DNA of 64,000 nt from NCBI RefSeq assembly GCF_014269285.1, contig NZ_JACOAF010000017.1, forward strand, positions 1 to 64,000, written 5' to 3'. This document shows, piece by piece, positions 57,942-64,000 of this stretch. How positions within the stretch are numbered: the stretch's first letter is position 1; the number at the start of each line of letters is the position of its first letter. Both the position numbers and the translations under genes were made by a program. Below the pieces are notes generated by a model. That model had not been told where the DNA came from and ran no database searches. It saw only the letters and a list, made by a program, of their open reading frames with translations. Source of the DNA: Rufibacter sediminis. Its GTDB lineage: Bacteria > Bacteroidota > Bacteroidia > Cytophagales > Hymenobacteraceae.

Positions 57942-60272
57942 TTAGTTTCCGCTGGGGCGGGCAGTACCTTGGCGCTGCGTCTGTTGCTGCAACGGGTTAG
58001 GCGTGATGCCCCGAGGTTGCTCTTTGAACAGTTCAAAGCGGCTGGGCTGCTGACGCTGCGGATACGCGTTGTTGTTCATGTCAATGTCGGCGGTTTCCTG
58101 GAAAGGGTCCAGCATGAAGCTGGCTACCGGTTTCTCGGTCACAAACACCTTCGTGATCTCATTCTCGTCATAACGCCAGATCTCAGCGGGGATGCGCACA
58201 ATCTCAGAAGTGCCATCCTGATAGGTCATCTGCATCACTACCGGCATCACCAGGCCACCGTTGTTTTTAATGCCCACTTCGTAAAAGTTCAGGCCTTTCT
58301 CCAGCAGCGCGCGTTCCTCGGGAGACAGGGCTTGCAGGTATTTCTGGTACTGCGCCTTACTTTCCTCGGTCACCGCCAGCGGGTCATAGGTGTTGTAGAA
58401 GTCCTTCAACTCCGGTTTGGTGTCCAGCAGGGTTTTAGGGATGTCCTGCAAGTTACGCTGCTGTGACAGGCTCTTAGGCGCGGCGTTGATCTCGGTTCTG
58501 CGCTTGGCGTTCTCTACCTCGGGGTTGCGAGTGTCTACGCTGTACCATTTCACGCCGGTTAGTTCCTGGTCTACGTGATCGGTGGTGTAGAACCAACCGC
58601 GCCAGAACCAGTCCAGGTCCGTGCCTGAGGCGTCTTCCATCGTCCGGAAAAAATCGGCGGGCATGGGGTGTTTGAAGGCCCAGCGGCGGCAGTACTCTTT
58701 GAACGCGTAGTCAAACAACTTACGGCCCATCACGGTCTCGCGCAGGATGTTCAAGGCCGTGGCCGGTTTGCCATAGGCGTTGTTCCCCAACTGCGTGATG
58801 GACTCAGAGTTGGTCATGATGGGCTGCTGCAGGCTTTTGTCCATCTTCATGTAAGTGGTCATGTTGCGGGGCTCGCCGCGGCTAGACGGGTAATCGCGCT
58901 GCCATTCCTGCTCCGTCAGATACTGCACAAAGGTGTTCAGGCCTTCGTCCATCCAGGTCCACTGGCGCTCATCGGAGTTGATGATCATCGGGAAGAAGTT
59001 GTGGCCCACTTCGTGGATGATCACGGAGATCATACCGTATTTGGTGCGCTCGGTGTAAGAACCGTCTTTCTCGGGGCGGCCACCGTTGAAGGAGATCATC
59101 GGGTACTCCATGCCGCCTACCGCGCCGTGCACCGAGATAGCTACCGGATACGGATAGTCAATGGTGAACTTGGAGTACGTCTTGATGGTGTGCGCCACTA
59201 CCTCAGTGGAGTACTGGCCCCACAGCGGGTTCCCTTCTTTAGGGTAGAAGCTCATGGCCAGCGTGTTTTTGCCGGCGTAGTTCACGTTCATGGCATCCCA
59301 GATGAACTTGCGGCTAGAGGCCCATGCGAAATCGCGCACGTCTTTGGCCACAAACGTCCAGGTCTTTTTGCCTTTGGCTTTGTTTTTCTCGGCCCGCAGA
59401 GCTTCCTCCGGCGTCACGATGAGCACGGGTTTGTTGGCTTTCTGGGCTTGCGCCAGACGGCTGCGCTGAGCGCTGGTGAGCACATCGGTGTTCTGCAGCT
59501 CGCCGGTAGAGGCCACCACGTGGTCAGCGGGAACGGTGAGGCTCACTTTGTAGTCCCCGAACGGCAGGGCGAACTCGCCGGTGCCCAGGAACTGCTTGTG
59601 CTGCCAACCGTTCACGTCGTCATACACGGCCATGCGCGGAAACCACTGCGCCATCTGGTACTCGTAGTTTCCGTCCTCGGGAAAATACTCGTAACCGCCG
59701 CGGCCGCCCTGCTTTTTCTGGTCATTGATGAGGTTAGACCACTCAATGCTGAACTTCACGCTCTGCTTGGGCTTTAGGGGCTGCGGCAGGTCAATGCGCA
59801 TCATGGTGAAGTTGATGGTGTGCGGCAAAGCACGGCCGTTGGCATCTTTCACCGATTTGATTTTGTAGCCCCCGTCAAACGTCTGCTTCGCCAGGGCCTC
59901 GGCTACCCCGAAGGTAGGTTTGTCTGGCACCCGGCTGGTTTGGGTGAGGCTTGTCATGGAGTTCTTCTCGAAGATGTTCTGGTCCAGCTGCACCCACAGG
60001 TAGGTCAGGACATCGGGCGAGAGGTTGGTGTAGGTAATGGTCTCCGAGCCGGTAAGCGACTGGTTGTCGTCGTTCAGCTCAGCTTTTATGTTGTAGTCGG
60101 CGCGCTGTTGCCAGTACTCATGCCCGGGAGCCCCCGAGGCGCTGCGGTACGTGTTGGGGGTGGGGAGTTCCTGCGCCAGTTGCCTGAACTTGGACTTGTC
60201 AATGTTTTCCTGCGCCAGAGCCGGTGCTGCCAAACCCAGAAGCAGCCCGGAGGCGAGTAAGAATTGTTTCAT
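57942..60272 (-). CDS. M1-family zinc metallopeptidase (secreted)
   Basis: A 776-residue gluzincin aminopeptidase, signal MKQFLLASGLLLGLAAPALAQ. Zinc site HEVGHNFFPMIINSDERQWTWMDEGLN is HExxH followed 18 residues later by Glu. The exopeptidase region reads VHGAVGGMEYPMISF, a variant of the usual GAMEN motif (GGMEY), as in many Bacteroidota M1 proteins. N-terminal beta-saddle blocks TITYTNLSPDVLTYLWVQLDQNIF. The C-terminal tail is Gln/Arg-rich (PLQQQTQRQGTARPSGN). Periplasmic peptide processing is likely. Confidence 0.93.
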   Translation of the reverse strand: MKQFLLASGLLLGLAAPALAQENIDKSKFRQLAQELPTPNTYRSASGAPGHEYWQQRADYNIKAELNDDNQSLTGSETITYTNLSPDVLTYLWVQLDQNIFEKNSMTSLTQTSRVPDKPTFGVAEALAKQTFDGGYKIKSVKDANGRALPHTINFTMMRIDLPQPLKPKQSVKFSIEWSNLINDQKKQGGRGGYEYFPEDGNYEYQMAQWFPRMAVYDDVNGWQHKQFLGTGEFALPFGDYKVSLTVPADHVVASTGELQNTDVLTSAQRSRLAQAQKANKPVLIVTPEEALRAEKNKAKGKKTWTFVAKDVRDFAWASSRKFIWDAMNVNYAGKNTLAMSFYPKEGNPLWGQYSTEVVAHTIKTYSKFTIDYPYPVAISVHGAVGGMEYPMISFNGGRPEKDGSYTERTKYGMISVIIHEVGHNFFPMIINSDERQWTWMDEGLNTFVQYLTEQEWQRDYPSSRGEPRNMTTYMKMDKSLQQPIMTNSESITQLGNNAYGKPATALNILRETVMGRKLFDYAFKEYCRRWAFKHPMPADFFRTMEDASGTDLDWFWRGWFYTTDHVDQELTGVKWYSVDTRNPEVENAKRRTEINAAPKSLSQQRNLQDIPKTLLDTKPELKDFYNTYDPLAVTEESKAQYQKYLQALSPEERALLEKGLNFYEVGIKNNGGLVMPVVMQMTYQDGTSEIVRIPAEIWRYDENEITKVFVTEKPVASFMLDPFQETADIDMNNNAYPQRQQPSRFELFKEQPRGITPNPLQQQTQRQGTARPSGN

Positions 60273-60354
60273 TTAGTAAGTAAGGTTGTGTTTGTAGGAG
60301 TGTGCGATAAAGCAAATTGGCGAATTCTGCGCAAAGAAAAAAACGGCCGGTGGC

Positions 60355-60975
60355 TTATTTGGATGGGGCGGGCAGATCCTCCCCGAAATGCTTCCGGATG
60401 TCCTCCCGGAAGGTCTTCATGATCCGCTGGATGGCAAACCCGATGGGTACCGTGATCACGCCCAGGAACAGATGCTTGAACTGCCCGGAATAAAAGAAAA
60501 GCAGCGGGACCGAGATAAAGGAAACACCCACCAGAAAGCCCAGTAACAGCACCAGGTAACTGCTGCCCCGGGCAAGGGGGTACCACCATTTTTGCTTCAT
60601 GGCCAACGTGCGCGCAATGTAGGCAGCATGGTCTTTTTCTTTCTGCCGCCGGGCGCGCTCCCGGGCCACGGTTGCCCAGGCCACGTACTCTTTGGGATCA
60701 GCGGGCGGATCATACACGTACTGGTACTTTTCCCAGTCAGTCTGCGGTTTAGGGGGTGGAGAAGGAGGTGAAACCGAGGAAGGAGCGGGGCCATTCTCCT
60801 GGAACCGCTGCAGGTACTCATACGCCGACTGGATGCGCAGAAACATGGCCGGGGCCTCGGGGTCATGGTTCCGGTCTGGGTGGTATTGGAGCACCAGCTG
60901 CCGGTAGGCGTGCCTGATCTGCGGCATGCCAGCGCCAAAAGGAACTCCCAACACGCGGTAAGACTCGGTCAGCAT
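60355..60975 (-). CDS. J-domain membrane protein
   Basis: A 206-residue co-chaperone. The J domain covers residues 1-60 (SYRVLGVPFGAGMPQIRHAYRQLVLQYHPDRNHDPEAP with the HPD motif). A Pro-rich linker (SVSPPSPPPKP) follows, then two membrane spans near residues 135-158 and 165-185. No zinc-finger or substrate-binding domain, so a type III J protein recruiting DnaK at the membrane. The tail KTFREDIRKHFGEDLPAPSK is cytosolic. Confidence 0.9.
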   Translation of the reverse strand: MLTESYRVLGVPFGAGMPQIRHAYRQLVLQYHPDRNHDPEAPAMFLRIQSAYEYLQRFQENGPAPSSVSPPSPPPKPQTDWEKYQYVYDPPADPKEYVAWATVARERARRQKEKDHAAYIARTLAMKQKWWYPLARGSSYLVLLLGFLVGVSFISVPLLFFYSGQFKHLFLGVITVPIGFAIQRIMKTFREDIRKHFGEDLPAPSK

Positions 60976-61007
60976 GGGTACGGCTAGTAGATGATGGGTG
61001 ACCGAGC

Positions 61008-61045
61008 GGCCGTTTTAGGGCTCTTCTTCAGAAAATGGCTGAAAA
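61008..61045. repeat. Palindrome family copy 28, overlapping a coding end
   Basis: GGCCGTTTTAGGGCTC pairs imperfectly with AAAATGGCTGAAAAAT. The right arm encodes the last codons (FSAIF) and stop of the HupE/UreJ gene. Confidence 0.6.
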
Positions 61046-61630
61046 ATCCTGGTTCAGGATGAGCATGAGGGCGATAGCACCGGCAGCGCTGCTGATGCCC
61101 AGAGCCCAGTCGCGCTTCTTGATCGGCAAGGCTCTGGTCAAAAGAAAGTTAAGCAAAAGTACGAGTAAAACAATCAACAATTGCCCCAGTTCAATGCCCA
61201 CGTTAAAGGCCAGCAGTTCTACGACAATGTTTTGCCCCGGACCCAGCAAAGATTTGAGGTAGTTGGAGAATCCCATGCCGTGCACCAGCCCGAAGAAGGC
61301 CGCGAACAGGTTGTTCCAAGACCAGATGGCCCCGCCCCGGCGTTTCACGGTTTCCAGTTGGGTGAAATTGTACAAACACGTGAGCAGAATGGTGACAGGG
61401 ATCAGCAATTCAATGAGTGCTGTATTGAACTTTAACAGGTTCAGGGTAGAGAGAGCCAGCGTGATGGAGTGTCCCACGGTGAAACTGGTCACCAACGCCA
61501 GAATACGGCGCCACTCACTACCCGAGTACACGGCGCACATCGCCAGCACAAACACCATATGATCATACGCCTGCAGGTTGAAGATGTGGTGAAAGCCTAA
61601 TTGAAGGTAGGTGAAAAAGACAGAAGACAC
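61028..61630 (-). CDS. HupE/UreJ-family membrane protein
   Basis: A 200-residue, six-span membrane protein: FHHIFNLQAYDHMVFVLAM, LVTSFTVGHSITLALSTL and FGLVHGMGFSNYLKSLL carry the His residues typical of HupE/UreJ-2. The family includes nickel and cobalt permease-like proteins, but no hydrogenase or urease genes are here, so the metal role is open. The end of the coding region overlaps a palindrome copy, which supplies the stop codon. Confidence 0.87.
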   Translation of the reverse strand: MSSVFFTYLQLGFHHIFNLQAYDHMVFVLAMCAVYSGSEWRRILALVTSFTVGHSITLALSTLNLLKFNTALIELLIPVTILLTCLYNFTQLETVKRRGGAIWSWNNLFAAFFGLVHGMGFSNYLKSLLGPGQNIVVELLAFNVGIELGQLLIVLLVLLLNFLLTRALPIKKRDWALGISSAAGAIALMLILNQDFSAIF

Positions 61631-61746
61631 GTGGTTTTGCTGGTTTAAATGGGTGTAAGACAGGCAAAATTAGAAAAACGAATGAGTTTCACAAGGGGAA
61701 GCCGCTTCTGGCCCCAAGAGCAGCGACGAAGGTAAGACGATTCCCA

Positions 61747-61783
61747 CTTTTAGGCCGATTTACAGAAACCAGGCCCAAAACGG
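61747..61783. repeat. Palindrome family copy 29
   Basis: CTTTTAGGCCGATTTAC pairs imperfectly with GAAACCAGGCCCAAAACGG. Confidence 0.68.
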
Positions 61784-61941
61784 CAGCACGCCTTGGGAAG
61801 AGAGTAACAGGACAATCTGGATGTATTGCCCAATTGCTCATGCTTTGCTGCTGCCGCAGTAAGAACGGTTCCCTTTGCTTCGGCTGATGCCTGCTCCAGG
61901 AAAATGCCTTCCAGATACCACGCTTCCCGGTGGGATATTCT

Positions 61942-61978
61942 CTTTTCAGGCCATTTTCTAAAAACATGCCCGAAACAG
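61942..61978. repeat. Palindrome family copy 30
   Basis: CTTTTCAGGCCATTTTC pairs imperfectly with AAAAACATGCCCGAAACAG. Direct-repeat partner of copy 31, with shared 5' flank GGATATTCTC. Confidence 0.7.
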
Positions 61979-62002
61979 CTGTAGCGGGAAAAAAAGGCCC
62001 TC

Positions 62003-62242
62003 GCTGGCGCGAGCGTCCCGCTCGTGTCCGCACGCATTCCAGAAAGAATTACATTCTCTCTATTTTGATCGTGTAATCAAACGGAAAAGTCGTTTCTTCA
62101 AAGCCATTCTAGTTCGCCCACCAGATCTTTACAAGATGACAAAGCGGGTTTGGAAATATGGGAATAGTTAAAATGCCGAATCTCAGAAAAGCGAAGCACT
62201 TTATTGAATGCGTGCGGATACGAGCGGGATGCTCGTGCCAGC
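62003..62242. mobile_element. MITE-like unit with 37-nt inverted ends
   Basis: GCTGGCGCGAGCGTCCCGCT... (62003-62039) and its inverse ...AGCGGGATGCTCGTGCCAGC (62206-62242) match at 34 of 37 positions. About 165 nt lie between; no transposase. Flanked by two direct copies of the palindrome family. Confidence 0.65.
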
Positions 62243-62252
62243 GGATATTCTC

Positions 62253-62288
62253 GTTTTTGGGCCGTTTTCTGGAAAACATGCCCGAAAC
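62253..62288. repeat. Palindrome family copy 31
   Basis: GTTTTTGGGCCGTTTTC pairs with GGAAAACATGCCCGAAAC. Same flank GGATATTCTC as copy 30. Confidence 0.75.
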
Positions 62289-62304
62289 AACTAGTGGATA
62301 GTAA

Positions 62305-62340
62305 ATAAAAAAGGGCGCCGGAGATTTCTCCGGCACCCTC
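62305..62340 (-). terminator. Intrinsic terminator of clpB
   Basis: GGGTGCCGGAG pairs with CTCCGGCGCCC on the minus strand, followed by TTTTTTATTTA. Confidence 0.9.
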
Positions 62341-62360
62341 ACTCAACTTAAAACAACGGT

Positions 62361-64000
62361 TTATCTTTCCACTGGCAGATCAATGTCAATGTTCACGAAC
62401 TTGATCTGATCTCCGTCCAGCACCGCTTCCACCACGGCATCTTTCCGGATGTCACCACCCAGGATGGCTTTGGACAGCTCGTTCAGAATACGGCGTTGCA
62501 GCACACGCTTCAACGGACGAGCCCCGAACTGCGGATCGTAGCCTTCGTGGCCCAGGAAGTCCAGCACTTCGTTCGTGGCTTCCAGACGGATGCCGGTGTC
62601 TTCCAGGCGTTCCTGGATGTGACGGAACTGGATATCCACAATCTTTCGGATCTCACGGGAGCTCAACGGACGGAACATGATCAGCTCATCAATCCGGTTC
62701 AGGAACTCAGGCCGAAGGGTTTTCTTCAGCACTTCAAACACTTCGTCACGCGTCCGGTCAATGGTTGGCTCTGGGTTCAGTTCATCCAGATGCTGGAAGT
62801 TCTCCTGAATGATGTGCGCGCCAATGTTAGACGTCATGATGATGATGGTGTTCTTGAAGTTCGCCACGCGGCCTTTGTTGTCCGTCAGACGGCCATCATC
62901 CAGCACTTGCAGCAAGATGTTGAACACGTCTGGGTGCGCTTTCTCAATCTCGTCCAGCAAGATCACGGAGTACGGCTTCCGGCGCACCGCTTCGGTCAAC
63001 TGACCGCCTTCATCGTAGCCCACGTATCCTGGAGGTGCTCCCACCAGACGGCTCACGGCGTGGCGCTCCTGGTACTCACTCATGTCGATGCGCACCATGG
63101 CGTTCTCGTCGTTGAACAGGAAGTCGGCCAAGGCTTTGGCAAGTTCGGTTTTACCCACCCCGGTGGTGCCTAGGAAGATAAACGAACCGATAGGGCGTTT
63201 AGGGTCCTGCAACCCGGCCCGGCTGCGGCGCACGGCATCAGAGATGGCGGCGATGGCTTCTTCCTGACCAGCTACGCGGCGGCCTAGTTCTTCTTCCAGA
63301 TGCAGCAGTTTCTCGCGGTCGCTTTGCAGCATTTTGTTCACGGGCACGCCGGTCCACTTGGCCACTACCTCCGCGATGTCTTCAGAAGTAACTTCCTCCT
63401 GCAACATGTGGTCGCCGTCTTGCTGCTGTTTCACCTGCTCCTGCAGTTCTTTCAGCTTGGCCTCGGCTTCCTGGATTTTTCCGTAGCGCAGCTCGGCTAC
63501 GCGGCCGTAATCACCGGCACGCTCGGCTTGCTCCGCCTCCAGACGATACTGCTCAATGGCTTCTTTCTGTTTCTGGATGCCTTCAATCACCTGTTTCTCG
63601 CTCTGCCACTTGGCGCGCAGGGCGTCACGGGTTTCGCTCAAATCAGCGATTTCTTTAGAAAGCAGGTTCTCTTTCTCTTTGTCGTTCTCACGGCGGATGG
63701 CTTCGCGCTCAATCTCTAATTGCATGATTTTGCGCTGCACTTCATCCAGCTCCACGGGCAGAGAGTCAATCTCGATGCGGAGTTTAGAGGCGGCCTCGTC
63801 AATCAAGTCGATGGCCTTGTCCGGCAGGAAACGGTCAGAGATGTAACGGCTGGAGAGTTCCACCGAAGCAATGATGGCATCGTCCTTGATGCGCACGCCG
63901 TGGTGCAGCTCGTATTTCTCTTTAATACCGCGCAGGATGGAAATCGCATCCGGAATGCTGGGTTCGTCTACGGTCACTGCCTGGAACCGACGTTCCATGG
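62361..64000 (-). CDS. clpB: ATP-dependent disaggregase ClpB (N-terminal part outside window)
   Basis: The last 545 or so residues of ClpB; the frame is still open at the window edge and the Met near 63998 is internal. Seen in order: end of NBD1 (YISDRFLPDKAIDLIDEAAS), the coiled-coil M domain (LPVELDEVQRKIMQLEIEREAIRREND onwards, about 110 residues), NBD2 with Walker A GTTGVGKTELAKAL, the ClpB-typical KALADFLF, Walker B VILLDEIEKAH, sensor region TLRPEFLNRIDELIMF and sensor 2 GARPLKRVLQ. With DnaK it rescues aggregated proteins. No HrcA or sigma-32-type site is visible because the promoter is outside the window. Confidence 0.95.
   Translation of the reverse strand, partial: MERRFQAVTVDEPSIPDAISILRGIKEKYELHHGVRIKDDAIIASVELSSRYISDRFLPDKAIDLIDEAASKLRIEIDSLPVELDEVQRKIMQLEIEREAIRRENDKEKENLLSKEIADLSETRDALRAKWQSEKQVIEGIQKQKEAIEQYRLEAEQAERAGDYGRVAELRYGKIQEAEAKLKELQEQVKQQQDGDHMLQEEVTSEDIAEVVAKWTGVPVNKMLQSDREKLLHLEEELGRRVAGQEEAIAAISDAVRRSRAGLQDPKRPIGSFIFLGTTGVGKTELAKALADFLFNDENAMVRIDMSEYQERHAVSRLVGAPPGYVGYDEGGQLTEAVRRKPYSVILLDEIEKAHPDVFNILLQVLDDGRLTDNKGRVANFKNTIIIMTSNIGAHIIQENFQHLDELNPEPTIDRTRDEVFEVLKKTLRPEFLNRIDELIMFRPLSSREIRKIVDIQFRHIQERLEDTGIRLEATNEVLDFLGHEGYDPQFGARPLKRVLQRRILNELSKAILGGDIRKDAVVEAVLDGDQIKFVNIDIDLPVER

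Larger units (their letters stand above)
61631..62304. other. Repeat-rich non-coding gap
   Basis: About 670 nt without a credible gene. It holds three palindrome copies (61747, 61942, 62253) and an inverted-repeat unit at 62003-62242. The 61933-61978 and 62243-62288 stretches are direct repeats. Confidence 0.65.

Noticed and set aside
61028-61630. Hydrogenase or urease accessory gene cluster
   Set aside because: Only a HupE/UreJ-like membrane protein is present; no hydrogenase or urease genes in the window. The HypE-like protein at 46611 belongs to a TPP-controlled operon instead.

Overview
The window looks like chromosomal DNA from a Bacteroidota bacterium of the Cytophagales, probably family Hymenobacteraceae and close to Rufibacter or Pontibacter. 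The genus is an inference from overall protein character. The phylum is well supported by three SusC/SusD pairs, an ECF sigma/FecR pair, a type IX secretion C-terminal domain, a tmRNA tag GESNYAMAA, and promoters of the form TTTG-N19-TAnnTTTx with few Shine-Dalgarno sites.

Layout. 1-1834: end of a FucP-type sugar importer and a small membrane protein. 1933-15677: an ECF sigma gene divergent from FecR, an STN-type SusC, a SusD, then a same-strand run of lipoproteins or exported proteins (phosphodiester glycosidase, IPT/NHL propeller, TIM-barrel isomerase, DUF218, SGNH hydrolase). This looks like a polysaccharide utilisation locus with no classical glycosidase. 15827-17184: a WYL regulator and a DinB protein. 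17341-41800, all minus strand: a glucan locus with a secreted GHL10-type hydrolase, two SusB-type inverting GH97 alpha-glucosidases, a GH3 beta-glucosidase, a GH43 protein, two GH144-type beta-1,2-glucanases, SusD, SusC and a propeller/LuxR sensor-regulator. The enzymes suggest capture of beta-1,2- and alpha-linked glucans, with monosaccharide import possibly by the FucP-type protein at the window start.

42199-45214 is an arsenic operon (arsR, DUF6428, metallophosphoesterase, acr3) with a promoter overlapped by an operator palindrome. 45416-48550 is the most interesting unit: a TPP riboswitch with an intrinsic terminator controls four translationally coupled genes (SAM methyltransferase, AIR-synthase/HypE-like protein, divergent ThiE-like protein, Trm112-like protein), followed by an in-frame PRC-barrel remnant. 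48772-53391 is a lower-GC SusC/SusD pair with its own promoter and terminator. 53999-54368 is tmRNA. The rest is housekeeping: a YjjG-type nucleotidase, an acyltransferase with an ArsR-type regulator, a carboxypeptidase-regulatory-domain protein, an M1 peptidase, a J-domain membrane protein, a HupE/UreJ protein, and the C-terminal part of ClpB.

Throughout the window the gaps carry copies of one roughly 38-nt palindrome, core TTTTAGGCCTGTTTTCC plus its reverse complement, about thirty copies in 64 kb. Most sit within 2-40 nt after a stop codon. I do not know this family as a described element. Three larger MITE-like inverted-repeat units and a GGAA microsatellite inside a hairpin are also present.
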